A stretch of DNA of 64,000 nucleotides from Otis tarda (GCA_026413225.1 CM048552.1:131639053-131703052); one strand, 5' to 3'; counted from the first letter of the stretch, positions 14,752 through 26,571 are shown. The notes: generated by a model not told the origin, from the sequence alone. A program made the numbers and translations.

Positions 14752-15875
14752 TGCACTGGTTTTGTGTAGCTGGTGGGGGGGGGGGAGGCTACAGTGGCAG
14801 CTTGTGCGAGAAGCTGCTAGAAGTTTCCCCTTTGCCCAGTGGACTCGGCTGGGTCTGGGGCAGATCCAAGGGCAGGGCCAATCTCACTGGCAACAGTGAT
14901 AACATCTCTGTAATAACGTATTTAAGAAGGGGAAATTAAAAAAATAAATAAATAAAAAAAAGAGTGAGGAAGCAGAAGTGTGGGCAGAGAGGGGGAGGCA
15001 CGAGCCTTGTGGGCCTGGAGGGCCCTCACCCTCTGGCCTCCTGCCAGGCTGCCATCTGGGCCTCACTCAGCCCAGCCTGGCCAAGAGAAGTGGAAAGAGG
15101 AGATGTGACGAGATCCTGAGATGTGTCTGCCCGAGCCGGTTGTGAAGAATTTCTTCTGAGAGGAACGGCTGCAGATGCCAAGGTCAGTGGAGAAGGAGGG
15201 AGAGGAGTAATGTTGCTCCTGGCCAAGATTCCCCTGCAGCCCGTGGTGCAGCCCATGGTGAGGCCAGCTGTCCCCCTGCAGCCCATGGAGGCCCATGGAG
15301 GAGCAGAGATCCATCTGCAGCCCATGCCGGGGCAGGCATGTTTCCATGCCCGAAGAAGGCTGTGGCCCCTGGAGGGCCCGCACTGGAACAGCTGGTTCCT
15401 GAGAGACTGCACCCTGTGGAAAAGAACCTGTGCCAGAGCAGTTCATGAAGGACTGCAGCTCATGGGAGGGACCGCTCGCTGGAGGAATGTGAGGAGTTCT
15501 TCCCCTGAGAAGGAAGGAGCGGCATAAAGCCGCTGACCATAACTGCCATTCCTTATTCCCCGCTGTGCCGCTCGGGGCAGGGGAAGGAGGTGGAGATAAT
15601 TGAACATAAAGTTAAGCCTGGAAAGAGGGAGGGGTGGGGGGAAGTTGTTTTTTGTTCTCTTCCTCATTATCCTGCTTTGGTTTTATTAATGATAAATTGA
15701 AATAGTTTTCCCCGAGTCTGATTTGCCTGTAACAGTAACTTTACGAATCTCTCCCTGTCCTTATCTCAAACCTCGAGCCTTTTTGTTGTATTATCTCTCC
15801 CCTGTTCTCTCAGAGGGTGGGGAGTGTGAGTGAGAGACTGCGTAGCTTGGTCCCGAGTGGGGCTAAACTACGACA
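14752..15875 (+). mobile_element. Solo LTR, avian ERVL-like fossil
   Basis: This 1124-base element starts TG and ends CA and is flanked by the 5-base direct repeat CCTGG at 14747-14751 and 15876-15880, a length typical of ERVL-class insertions. It carries a TATA-like TATTTAAG and an A-rich AATAAA stretch in its first 220 bases, an imperfect GC-rich repeat array in the middle, and a pyrimidine-rich end. There is no internal viral sequence and no partner LTR, so it is a recombined solo LTR. Its divergence from the second copy suggests considerable age. Confidence 0.85.
15130..15450 (+). repeat. Imperfect minisatellite inside the LTR
   Basis: Degenerate units built around GCAGCCC(A/G)TGG and CACTGGAGCAG-like words recur about every 25-35 bases. 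The same array is present, reversed, in the LTR at 34055-35204. It explains the overlapping ORFs on both strands here, which are not genes. Confidence 0.7.
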
Positions 15876-15880
15876 CCTGG

Positions 15881-17921
15881 GTAGCTCTATGTCAATTAGT
15901 GTATTATCATCACAGGCAAAGCAGTAAAGAGACTGATCCACAATACAGCCACAGTATAATCATAGTCACTGTTTTATGGAAAATAGATCTTAAATTTTGA
16001 TGGGACTATGTATTTGGTTAATTTGTGTTTCAGTTAACTGTAAGTATGTTAATACAACTTCTTATAAACATTGTGATAAACTATATAGTTGTGTCACATG
16101 ATAAAGGAACAATAGCACAATGCATAACTGTACTAAACAGAGTGAGCACTGGTTGACGGACAGGTCTCAACAATAACTATAAATGTCAGACCACTGTGCT
16201 GTGAGAATCTTTTTGCCAAGATTCATAGGGATTACTTCAGAACTGATCGTGAGTCCTCATGCGAACCCATGTCTTTATGAACAACCCAGAAGAAAAGGTC
16301 CAACACTTGCAGATGACAAAAGGGCAATAGAGTGCAAATAACTTCTGACGAGAGCTTACTAGAAATGCATGCTACTATCCACTCTATGTAAATCAAGACA
16401 AGGTATTTTTCTATACAATATGTCATGGCAAAAAAAAAAAAAATTACAGGCTTGATGCGGCATTTGAGTGAAGTTTTGCATCCTGGATGACAGAGGAGGC
16501 CAAGGTATATGATTCACTTCTGCCCTGAAAGATCTGTGAATCTAAAGTCATGCTTGAGGTCTGTGGCAGAACAAGCATTTCATCACAGTCCAGAAATTTA
16601 TCCCCAGACCAATCTTTCTTCTGAATCAAGGAGATATGTAATGTCTTCTGTTCACAGAAGAGGTGAACTGTTTTGACAGAGGTCATGTTTCCATATTTGT
16701 TTTCTTGTGTTTAATACTTAGCCAACACTGAAACATCTGAGAGCAGGTTCGCTCAGTCATTAACCTCGCATGCACCCGGATTCTGCCTGGCTGCTGTAAG
16801 CAGTTCAGATCAGTCACACTCAGGTGTGACTCTGGCATTAGTACATATAACTCTAAGATATATAGGTGTATAGATATAACTGTATATATACCGATATATA
16901 TACAACCTCTGATATAATTGTAAGGAATTGTGAGCAGCTTGGGAACAAGGTAATTCCAAGTATAAGAATTAAATAGTTCTTAAACTGTCTGAATCTGAGT
17001 AACTCCAGGCGAATAACTGGAGAGCAGTATGATGAATACATCGTCTTGTGTTAAGCTTCTATGTACTGCCAATACAAAAATAATTGTTCTAGACTTGCTT
17101 CTCACACCAAGCCTATTTTAGGCAGCTCTATGAAAAATCAGCTACCACCAAAATCCTTCCCAGTAAGTCCAGTTTCAATGCAACTAGGGCAAACTTCAAG
17201 CAACCAGATTTGCCTCCTTAGCAGAAATTTTATATATCCATAGCATGAGTAAGTGCAAACCTCTACCAAAATGCATTCCCATCATCCAAAATTATGTCCT
17301 TGAGTCAGAGAACTGCAAGTACAGTACATTCTGCTGTTTCTTTTGCTGTCTCCATGCTGTTGATTCTCCCACCAGAAAAGTTTTCAAGAGCACCAAGCTG
17401 TTGTTATGACTCATAGTAAACACCAACGCAAAGCAAGCAGCCCAATGTTCTTCTTCCCTCATTTCACTCACACACATTCAGTTAGAAGGGAGAAGGCAAA
17501 AAAAAAAAAAAAAAAGGAGAAAATAACAAAGATCCTGTTCTTATAAGCTTGTAAGTCCATGGTGAGAAAAGAGAGGACTAGACAAGAGACGAACAAAAAT
17601 ACCATAGCAATTCAACACATGGTGAGGAGGTGGAGTGAGATAACACTACAGAAATGAATGCTTATGACTCTCGCATCATCGCCCCCAAAATAATCAGCCA
17701 AGAGAGATAATTACCAGGTTTAGCTTAAATATATATACGTGTGTATGTAGAAAGGAACAGAATGAAAGGAGCTGATCAAAACCTCCAACTCAAATGAGAG
17801 AAGGGTTCAATCTATTACTTGGTAGCGAAATATAAGCTCTAGTGAGATCTTACATACCAGTAAGAGAGAGCCACCACCCTGGAACCAAGGGCTTTACTCA
17901 GAGAATGCTGATGGGTTCTAC
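15881..17921. other. Intron sequence of downstream set
   Basis: The intron resumes after the LTR's right-hand flanking repeat. It includes a short palindrome around 16814-16832 and TA-rich stretches near 16855-16905. No exon is supported. Confidence 0.45.
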
Positions 17922-18023
17922 CTGAGAAGTGAGAACAAAGACCCAGGGCTCTCCACAAGGGCAATCCATACCTGGTACTGCAGCTACTACTTCATGGGTC
18001 TTAAACCATATGGATGACAAAAT
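17922..18023 (-). CDS. Exon B10 of downstream set
   Basis: This 102-base exon is phase 0 at both ends and encodes 34 codons. The acceptor is ACCTGCTCTTGTCACAG and the donor TCTCAG|GTAGAA. It reads ILSSIWFKTHEVVAAVPGMD, then a CPC motif and EPWVFVLTSQ. A weaker internal donor (CCAG|GTATGG) would shift the frame. Confidence 0.85.
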
Positions 18024-19199
18024 CTGTGACAAGAGCAGGTGCTGCTCATCACCTTTGACAGTCAGACTACCTTTTTTCTGAATTGGTATTTAGGAACATA
18101 ATTTGAGAATCCTGTGTTTGGCTTGAACGTTGAACCATTTTGTGAAACGGAACACTTTCACATTTTTAACATGCAAGCAAGTGAAAAATTAAATGCAATA
18201 TAAATTAAATAGCCTTGCTACATATAAAAACCTTTCCACTTGTTTTCTGATTTGATATCATAAGTTGATTTGAAAAAAAAAAAAGACAAAAATGTAGCTA
18301 AAGGAAGGAATGCACTGTGTAAACAAAACAAAAAGTATAAATTCCCTCAAAAGGTTTATCTATTTCAGAGTGATCATTGCTAATTTTAAAAAACATAATG
18401 AGAGGATACAGCTATCCAAACATGGGGTTTTTTTACATTTGAAACACTTTCTAAACCATTATTCTCTCTATTGTTCAGTTAAACATCAACATTCAGGTAA
18501 TGCTGAAAGATCCATCATCACATTTATCCTTAAGCAAATTCAACTTGGAGATTATTTTTTGAATGAAAGTTCCCTTAAGAAATGTGAAAGAAAATGTGGG
18601 TCATTTTTGTTTTTTGAATTAAATACAGAAGCCTATATCATGGTCTGCTTTTACAATAAGTTTTCATTTGGGCATTTTTTATTAAATGACCATTATTCAA
18701 ACTAAAACTTGCTCTTAAATCTCCAAGTTGACATGATGATTCACTCCATGAATGGGCTATCACCTGTTACAAAGCCAACAAGATCCCCAAGTGTACATCA
18801 ATTCCAGGATGGCTTTTAGACAGGTGAACTATCTCTTCTCAATAAGGAATGGGAAAATAAGAAGGAATCTTGCCTATACTGCCACAAAAATGCTGAGGTG
18901 CTGAATAAAGAATTCACCTGCAAGTCCAGTTAGGGAATTACCAATCAGCTGGTAAATTTCCATTCTGGTTTTCTATTGCTCAAATTCGGTCTCAATATTC
19001 TTTCTCTAGAATAGCGATTTTAATTTGTGAGAATTCAGAAACCATATTTGGCAATGCAAATTATTCTTCCAAGGGACAAGGTACAAGATTGAATTCACTG
19101 CCCCAGAAATACATTTGAAAATTTTTGTGTTCAGAATATCAAGATTAAAGAATAAAATATATTTAATTGTGTTTACAGTTACATATTTGAAATGCATAC

Positions 19200-19438
19200 C
19201 CTTTCTGTAAAGAATTTTGGTTTTACCATTTTCTTCTCTGGAAAAAGCCATTTTTTAAAAGCCCCATTGCAAATGTTCCCATCAGCAATAAGTTCCTTCT
19301 CAGTATAGTTGCAATCAATGCCAAGGCTTTTCTGCACACTCAGCAACAGATTTAGGGACTCAAAACAGCAGTAGGTGGGCCACATGCAGCTGCTAAAAAT
19401 GTCACTCTGTGAGTCAATGTTTGATAGCAAGCATTGAA
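19200..19438 (-). CDS. Exon B9, largest of downstream set
   Basis: This 239-base exon carries 79 codons in the phase-1 frame with no stop. The acceptor is GTCCTCCTGCTGCGTAG and the donor AAAGG|GTATGC. The peptide begins QCLLSNIDSQSDIFSSCMWP, has five or more Cys, and ends in a basic stretch KKMVKPKFFTER. It is the best single piece for a protein search in this set. Confidence 0.87.
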
Positions 19439-20481
19439 CTACGCAGCAGGAGGACACAGAGGACAATGGAAAAATGATTGACAACTTCCTCTAGCTTAAG
19501 CAAAGCATCAGGAGAAGTTTCAAACAGAGAGGAAATGAGAAGAGAAGAATCATAAAAACGAAACATAAAATAGTCCAACACAGAGAGACTAAGGCAAAAA
19601 AAAAAAATCTTGCCATGGGGCTTAGGGAAGCCATCTACCACTGATTTTGGGATCATGGCTAAGAGTTTCTGTGTAGAAGGAAGAGGATTTAATGTAGTCA
19701 TTGGAGCTACCACCAGTCAAGAATGACCTAATTTCATTTCAGAGTGGGTGTTTTTGTAGAATTTAGACAATTTTTATCCAGGATTAATCAGTTTTAATGT
19801 ATCTTCACTTATTTCCCTGCCTATGCTATTACCTTGTCACCAAGGGGCAAGTGAGAGAAAGTTCTAGAGTCTATAAGGTGCTACAAGAAGGGAAGGGGCT
19901 CAGCAAAGAAATGAATGCCTGCAGCCCAAGCAAAGAGATTGTTGCAAGAAGTAGGGAGCAGAGGCTGCAGCCTCTGAAGTAACAGAAAATAAATTTTCCA
20001 TGGATCAGAGAGGACTTCACAGAATTTGCCACAACCCAGGAAGATACTGAGCTGTCTGAAACCAGAAGGAAACAAGAATCCAACTGCAATGACATAGTGG
20101 CAGAAGGAGATTTAATTAAGGACCTTTATTCCATCTCTAGTCACCTTCAGCTTTCATTATTTAATGAAAAATACCTGCTAACTATTCTAATTTATATTTT
20201 CATAAAATCTGACATCTCATCTTGTGGTCTTCTTTGAGAGTTCACTGTAAGGAAAAGTTTTAAGCAAATCCACCTCACAGTTCTGGGGAACTGGTCAGCT
20301 TCTCCAGTTAGAGCAGGCATGGCATTACCAAAAGGCTAGGAGAATTTTAGTTCCTTCGCTAGCACTGGCTGGCGCGCTGCACAACCACACGGGTGTATCA
20401 CCTGCGCTACCAGTCATTTAGATCAGGACAGAGCCTGGTTAAACACCAGTCAGGAAATACAAGTGGGAGGACACGACTTAC

Positions 20482-20552
20482 AGTAATTGTACAGGATTTC
20501 TATCAGGGCAAAATGTGCTAGGCAGATATTCTTTCCTGTCATATCACTGCAA
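20482..20552 (-). CDS. Exon B8 of downstream set
   Basis: This 71-base exon follows the strong acceptor GTGGTTTTTTTTCTTAG and ends at TTACT|GTAAGT. Only the phase-2 entry is open. It reads CSDMTGKNICLAHFALIEIL and onward, and leaves in phase 1. Confidence 0.83.
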
Positions 20553-20714
20553 CTAAGAAAAAAAACCACTACTTCTGTCACTTTCACAGTCAGCAATGCT
20601 ATGAGTAGCTGTAGCAGCATCTTCTGGAAGGAACGAAATCAGATAAAACAGAGCCAGCAAGAAGAAAAGTTTAGAATTATACAGTGGTTGACTTGATTTA
20701 ATCAATTGCCTTAC

Positions 20715-20748
20715 CAGGCTATGAAAGAGAGCTGGCATGTGGCCTGCA
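20715..20748 (-). CDS. Exon B7 of downstream set
   Basis: This 34-base exon follows the acceptor CACTGCATTCTCTGCAG and ends at CCTG|GTAAGG. The phase-1 entry and phase-2 exit match both neighbours. It reads QATCQLSFIA, with a Cys codon completed across the next junction. Confidence 0.7.
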
Positions 20749-21555
20749 CTGCAGAGAATGCAGTGGCATGCATCCAATCATATATATCTGGCATCTAAGT
20801 TTTTCTCCTCTCTGCTCCTCATCCTGCAGCTAAATTTGTGATAGAGGATGATTCCTCTCTTTCTCATCTCATATACGAGCACAAGTGAGGGATGGGGTCT
20901 ACCGCACAGTTGGATGAGCTGGTACTGCTGTGAGAGTGCAGGAGGGCATGCCTTTTGGAAATATTTGGCTGTTAGCCAAAGGTTAACGTCTCTCTGCAAC
21001 TAATGTCATTACAAGCCAGTGGTATTTCAGAGAAGAAAACACAAATAAACATGTTCAAATACTCTCCTCTTTTAACGAATAAATTATGACCCAGAAGAAA
21101 GGAAAAATTTTTTTAAAAAATTAGGTATCTGGAAAGAAAACCGATGTAACTGGTGTCAACTATGAAAATTAACTCCTGTGCCTGTAAAACAGGTAGAAAA
21201 CATACAGGGTGATGTTCTCGCATTACCCTCAGTTTTTCCCAATGCCTTTTGTTACTACTTCAGCAGCTTTTGATATACATACATATTAGCTGCCTAGCTG
21301 AAAGAAGGCACAGAAGGGCGTTATTCTCAAATTGCTGACTCCTTAGATGTCTGCGTCATTTGCTCTTCACGCAAGAAACAGTTTGACAAAGCCCCACATG
21401 CAATCAAGTCCCACATACTTGTCTCTACTCGGTGTCACAAATGTGCAGGCCTAGCATCAGCACCGGCTGGCTTCTGGCAGTGCCTACACAGAGAAGCACA
21501 TGAATGCTATTAAAAGACACATGTATTATTCAGTGGGACACTGCCCAATCTTCAC

Positions 21556-21667
21556 CCACTAAATTTAGCAAAAGGAGTGCAGAAGATGCACAGGTCAGGC
21601 AAGAGCATTCTTGTGGGTGTTCATATACAGAGAGAACCAAGCACTGCGGTTTATCATTTAAATAACC
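21556..21667 (-). CDS. Exon B6 of downstream set
   Basis: This 112-base exon has a textbook acceptor (TCTTTCTCACTTTATGTACAG) trimmed here to its last 20 bases CTTTCTCACTTTATGTACAG, and the donor GTGG|GTGAAG. Only phase 0 is open. It gives 37 residues starting GYLNDKPQCLVLSVYEHPQE and including the hydrophobic run SSALLLLNLV. It leaves in phase 1. Confidence 0.85.
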
Positions 21668-22077
21668 CTGTACATAAAGTGAGAAAGAGACCACATAATG
21701 TACCATGCACTTATGATACTTCCATAATCCAGTGGCCCACTTCAAAAAGGTCCTATGAACTTTCTGACCTTTCACTCTTATATTTTTCCTCTCAAACAGT
21801 TATTTTTCACTTTCTTTCTCTGAGCCTTAGAGTCACAGATGCCATTAAGAGAAACAGAACGGGAAGTTCAAACAAATCAGCCAGCTGAGATCTGATGGGA
21901 AGCTGAAGGGTCTGGATACCCATTTTCGGTAAATGACCCTGCAAATATCAGCTGGGGGCTTTCAGTGCCCTCTTATAGCACAGAACCTAACTGCGCCAAG
22001 AGAAAAAAACCACCCTTCTCTGCCCATACGCTTCCACCATGTGGTACTGCAAGGGTTCCCTCTGAGCAGGCTCTCAC

Positions 22078-22144
22078 CACGCTTTGCAGTGTAGAACTGA
22101 GCAGAGCTGAGCATCTCTGCACAGACTGTCCTCTGCGCTGGCAG
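22078..22144 (-). CDS. Exon B5 of downstream set
   Basis: This 67-base exon starts after GTTGTGGGCTGCACAG and ends at GCGTG|GTGAGAG. It enters in phase 2, leaves in phase 0 and reads CQRRGQSVQRCSALLSSTLQ and onward. The longer open frames over 21962-22231 on both strands are shadows of this region. The acceptor tract is weaker than in neighbouring exons. Confidence 0.7.
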
Positions 22145-23074
22145 CTGTGCAGCCCACAACACGGAGTAAGCAACATACTGTGGCAACATCCAGCTGCTCT
22201 CTCCTCCTCAGCCCCACTTTTAGCATTTTAATTTGCTGTGAGTTTGACCTGTTTTACAAGTTTTGAAGCTAACACATCCTTCACAAGTCAGATGTTGGGG
22301 ACTGATACTCTACAGGGCCCGACGAGAGAACTGGAAAGGAAAAGGGCACAGCAAATAGCCAGTCCTGTGTCTGAAGCATGAATGACAACCTTCATCTTGG
22401 CACTCCACTTCACTCAGCAAATAATTAACTCATATTGCTTTCCAAGAAAGTCAGTGCTTATGCACATACAGTCACTTCCAAAAATTTGTTGCACATATAG
22501 CATATATTTTTAAACAAAATATACCAAAATATATGCAAAGCGATTCATTTCATCTTTTTACTCAAAGCCAGACTACTCAAAAATACTTTTGGTTAAAAGT
22601 GGTTTGCAAGATGATTTTCAAAGCACAGATCTGTGCAGTTCTCCATAGTCCTTTGATCCACGCCTTCTTCAGTCTCAATCTGTTGAACTCAGCATCAGCA
22701 TTCATAAGCGTTGTTCTCAATCAATATCTTTTCCTCATCTATGTGCCTTCTTTGACACTGCTGAGTGTTGGCTATCAGCTTTCTATTATAATCTGTGTTC
22801 AGGACAAAGCTGGTGAAATGGTTTCATTATTGCATTCCCTGAAGCAATTGCTTTTGCTTCTGGTCTTCTACACACTTGCTTATATTAACACTGTATTATG
22901 AAAGACACCAGATGGAGAGTGGTAGAAAAACCACGCCCTTGTTTCCAACAGTACATGCCTGAGGTCATCAGCTCTCTTCCTCCCTATATCAGGAAACATT
23001 ATTATATTTCTTAGAAAAAGTCTAAGGGGTGTAGCATGTGTAATTTTCCCCATATTCTATAAGCAGACAATTAC

Positions 23075-23122
23075 CTTAGACCACAAAATGGTTTCCAAAA
23101 TAAAGGTGTTTCATACTGCAAG
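23075..23122 (-). CDS. Exon B4 of downstream set
   Basis: This 48-base exon enters and leaves in phase 2 and reads LQYETPLFWKPFCGL. The acceptor is CCCACTCGCATTAG and the donor CTAAG|GTAATT. A second AG seven bases further in would also splice but would enter in the wrong phase, so the outer one is chosen. Confidence 0.75.
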
Positions 23123-23585
23123 CTAATGCGAGTGGGATGAAGTCTGCTGTAAATATGTTAAAGCTCTAGGTTTCTTCAGACTTGTACTCAGCAGCTCTCG
23201 TTCCACAACTGTTTAGACAGACATCTCTTGTGTTGTTTATTTGTTGTAAGTTGAATGTTGTTGGTTTTCTCCATAGGAAAGGCATAAGTTTCAAGATGAA
23301 ACTGCGAAAGCCTCTTGCTAATTTTCTCCAGATCTTGAAATGAAGGATAAGAATGGAGACTGAAGCAAGAGATTCACAAACAAAATGAGAGCGCCACCTC
23401 CATATTCGTGAAGGAAATTCCCTTTGCCCACTATTCTGTCCACTCTATGCCTTTGGCATCTTTTTTCAGGCTCGTGTGCTACAGTTTAAATGCATGAAAC
23501 AGTGAAAAAGGTCTGACATTTGGCTGACATGATTCCAGTGGGTTTCCTCAGTGGAGAAGAGTAACGGTAGTAAAGTGACAGTACA

Positions 23586-23590
<5 letters not shown>

Positions 23591-23619
<29 letters not shown>
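23591..23619. repeat. A29 homopolymer
   Basis: An uninterrupted run of 29 A on the plus strand in the B3-B4 intron. No recognisable retrotransposon body precedes it, so I treat it as a simple repeat. Confidence 0.9.
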
Positions 23620-23622
<3 letters not shown>

Positions 23623-23993
23623 GAGTTAAAATCAGTTGCTGAGAGCTGAATTTCTCAGGATTTCTTGCAACCGAGAACACGGGATGTCTCTTCTCATCTG
23701 CGAGCTAAAATAAAGCATTTTCTGTTTAATAGTGCCCTCTAGTGAAAGAACAAGAATTTTCAACCAGAAGAGGTGAACATTTTTCAACAGGTTAAAAACG
23801 AGGCGGTAAAATGTCTTGGAAAAAAATTTAGTAGATTTGTTAATGATCTTACAGCCGCAAAAGGACTTCAGTGTTAATGCATGCCTCTGCTACGTTGCAG
23901 GTAAAAAGCAGCCTTATTGTGGTAGCTGCTCCTGAAATCCTAGCTGAAAATTGTAATTTGAGTCTAGGGCATAGCATTGTAAGGCAGGTTCAC

Positions 23994-24085
23994 CTGAACG
24001 GCATGAAAGGAGCATCCTGCAACTGCATACACTTGTTGAAATCTAAGACAACTATCTCTACCATGGTAATGAGGTGTTTCTGATT
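23994..24085 (-). CDS. Exon B3 of downstream set
   Basis: This 92-base exon follows the acceptor ACCTTCTCCCATAG and ends at TTCAG|GTGAAC. It enters in phase 0, leaves in phase 2 and reads NQKHLITMVEIVVLDFNKCM and onward. A second frame is also open, but it looks less like protein and breaks the phase chain. Confidence 0.78.
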
Positions 24086-24764
24086 CTATGGGAGAAGGTA
24101 AAATCTGATACTGCATTGCACCCTAAATTCTTGCATCTTTCCTCAGGCGACCTTTAGGCCTACAGAAAGGTGGACATCCTCTACACTCCATGGTCAACAC
24201 TATATCTTAAAATAAAGACTGTCAGCTGAGAACTTTAAAGTAATCTTATAAAATCTATTTTTTAAGCAGTCATATAAATAATTTTATAATGTAGCCATAA
24301 TAGCTAACATTTTCATGTTAACATTGTATTTTTTGAGCTGTCATGAGAGCAATACGCCAAAATACCAAAAAAAAAGTAATTTAGTTTATCGTATGGACTT
24401 TTTTATATGCAGCTGAAAACACAATTCATTCATCTGGCTTTGCTGAAGTCTGTATTGGTAAGTCTGGCCATCGTTTTTCATCTCCTCTCATGTCCTTTTA
24501 CACATATAATTCAAGCATGTGGAACAGCGCATAGAAGTGAAACACAAGACTTTTTAAAGCAGGTATTTTCTAGACAGTTTTATACAAAACAGGAGACTGT
24601 AGAAATTAGAGCTAATTAAAATGTTATATTTAGTTAAATTCCCTCTTTTCTGATACTTTGGGCTGCGTTGAAATACACATTTCTTACTGCTAATTCACTT
24701 TCAGCTATGGCATAGAAAAAGAAACTTTATTCTGAAGTTCATTCCTTAAAGTGAAAAGTCTCAC

Positions 24765-24805
24765 CCTCCTTATCAAGGTGGCTGACATTTTAAAGATTTT
24801 TAATA
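24765..24805 (-). CDS. Exon B2 of downstream set
   Basis: This 41-base exon lies between the acceptor TATCTTTTACTGTTTTAG and the donor GAGG|GTGAGA. Only the phase-1 entry is open, which is what exon B1 needs. It reads LKIFKMSATLIRR and leaves in phase 0. Its Met is another possible start if the transcript begins at the CpG island. Confidence 0.7.
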
Positions 24806-25103
24806 CTAAAACAGTAAAAGATAATTCCCATTTCTCCCTCTTTTAGCTAACCAAATTACTCAACTTCAGATCTGCTGAAAAACTACAGGGAAACAGTAGA
24901 AATGTCACTAATACTATTATAAAAAATCCATGTTCTTTAACAAGGACAACCACACTCCACCACTCAGACAGACAGACCAGACAGACAGACATCAGCAGGA
25001 TGCCTTCTGCAAAGTCTCAAGGTGGGGACATGAGCTCCTTGCCAGTTTCTCCAGTCAGGGATGGTGGCATCCTGACTGCAGTACCATCAGTGGCAGAACT
25101 CAC

Positions 25104-25188
25104 CTCCCTTGGACCAGCTTCTACTGGAGGTCTCAAAATGACAGTGCAAACACAGCCCAAGTCCCATTTGGCACACAGCTAGTGCCAG
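25104..25188 (-). CDS. Exon B1 of downstream set
   Basis: This 85-base exon follows the acceptor TTTGTTTTTTCCAG and ends at the strong donor GGAG|GTGAGT. It enters in phase 0, leaves in phase 1 and encodes 28 residues beginning LALAVCQMGLGLCLHCHF. If the CpG island upstream is this gene's own promoter, the in-frame Met at residue 8 could be the start codon. If the gene continues upstream, the exon follows the candidate at 28267-28299 in phase. Confidence 0.7.
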
Positions 25189-25829
25189 CTGGAAAAAACA
25201 AACACTGGGCACTTGCAAGCCCAGCCGCAGCGAAACATACATTAAGCATTTCCAGCTGAATCAAATCCACATCAAAGCAGACAGCTCTGCCAGGGATCCT
25301 TCCACAGGCTCATCCCCATCCTGAATCCACCACATTTTTACACAAGTACGCAGGCCAATGTGCAATAACGGTTTTCCACTTCCTTGGCATTATCAATGCC
25401 TATCTCCATTTGAAACTAGTTTTGACAAGCAGAAATACCCAAATATGACAAGAAGGGGACGGGGGGAGCTGTGGGGATGGTGTCTTAATGCGGTCATCAT
25501 TTCCACCCTGCATGCTTTAAACTTTAATTTCTTCAAACTTATGCAGAGGTTTTTTCTTTTCCCCACATTTTGATTCACCTTTGCATGTTGGGAGGAAAGA
25601 AAATGGGTGGCTCACTTTTGGTTTACAGGAAAGAATAAAAATCAGTGCTTAGTATCTGCATTAAAAACCACCAGACTTTGAACTCAGCGCTGATCATCGC
25701 CCCCCTACAGCGAGAGCAGCCCAGGCGTGGGTTTCTTGCGCGGGTCCCTGCTCCAAAGCCAGAAGAGGAGTTTTTCTGGTTCAGCCTGATTTGCTATCAG
25801 CAGATGGAAAGCTTTTCCGGCCGAAAACA

Positions 25830-26480
25830 CAGCCGCTCCTCTACCCGGCACTCGGACGCCGTCCCGGCCCTGAGCAAATGGCGGCGCCGGCAGCTACCGG
25901 CTCCCCGGCCTGCCGCCAAGGCCCAGCGGCGCGCGCCGCGGCAGCGCCACCTGCCGCTGGCCACAGGCGCCGCCGCGTGGCGCTGAGAGCGGGAAGGCGG
26001 CGCCGGGCGGGGCTCGGCGGGAGCGTGTCCGCGGTGGGGCGGGAGCGGCGGCGCGGGTGGCAGCGGAAAGCGTTCAGCCGGGGCGGGGGGCGGAGGGGTG
26101 AGCGGGGCGGCGCTGCTGAGGGCTGGCCGGGGAGAGGGCACAAGCTGAGTATCCTGGCGGCAACCGGCGCCCGAGGCGGTGATCGACTGAGAGCGCAGCA
26201 CCGCAGATGGAGCGGGCACGGCCTCGCCCCGTCCCCCGCCGTGGGTCAGATCCCGCTGCGCTTCGGCCGAACTAAGCTGAGGCAGAGGCCTGGGTCGTGA
26301 AGCCAAACCGCCTCACTGTTCGCGGCTCTGCCAGCCCCCACGAGCCCCTACCCGCTGCCGAAAGGCTGGCGCCGGCCCCGGGCGGGCCGCCGGGAGCAGG
26401 GCCTGCAGCAGGGCAGCGCAGCGCCTTCCCTCTGCCGTGCAGCCGCCGCAGCAGGAGACAGCCCTTATCTGCAGGGCCAG
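25830..26480. promoter_or_regulatory. CpG island, probable promoter
   Basis: About 650 bases of very GC-rich, CpG-dense DNA stand out from the AT-rich surroundings. They contain several GC-box-like runs such as GGGCGGGGC and GGGGCGGGGG and no TATA box that I can see. Long ORFs on both strands here reflect the lack of stops in GC-rich sequence. Direction is unclear: leftward it would start the downstream exon set, rightward it could start a plus-strand transcript using the donor GGAAG|GTGAGC at 26571. Confidence 0.8.
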
Positions 26481-26571
26481 CTTCTGACGCTGTTACTGCC
26501 TTACACCTTTCCCCTCTCTTGTTTTTAATTTTTTTTTTCCTTCCCTGTCGGTGGTCGGAATGTGCAGGAAG

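Larger units (their letters stand above)
3026..25188 (-). other. Span of downstream exon set of an unrecognised gene
   Basis: Thirteen candidate exons read from 25188 down to 3026. Intron phases entering and leaving run 0-1, 1-0, 0-2, 2-2, 2-0, 0-1, 1-2, 2-1, 1-0, 0-0, 0-0, 0-1, 1-0, so every junction joins in frame. Most exons have only one open frame, and it is the frame demanded by the neighbours. The joined peptide is about 370 residues, rich in Leu, Cys, Trp and aromatics, with several helix-like stretches. I see no signal peptide or catalytic motif. It could be a helical-repeat scaffold protein, but that is only an impression. A CR1 and a solo LTR sit in the long intron between 17922 and 7223. 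The start codon is not identified. Confidence 0.82.

Noticed and set aside
14884-15667. Overlapping ORFs of up to 134 codons
   Set aside because: They lie inside the solo LTR and its repeat array, and no viral protein motif is present.
21962-22231. Plus-strand ORF of 88 codons
   Set aside because: It is a shadow opposite exon B5 and has no splice context of its own.
22533-22901. Plus-strand ORF of 122 codons, hydrophobic
   Set aside because: No promoter, splice or conserved motif is visible. It lies in the B4-B5 intron and looks like a chance ORF in T-rich sequence.
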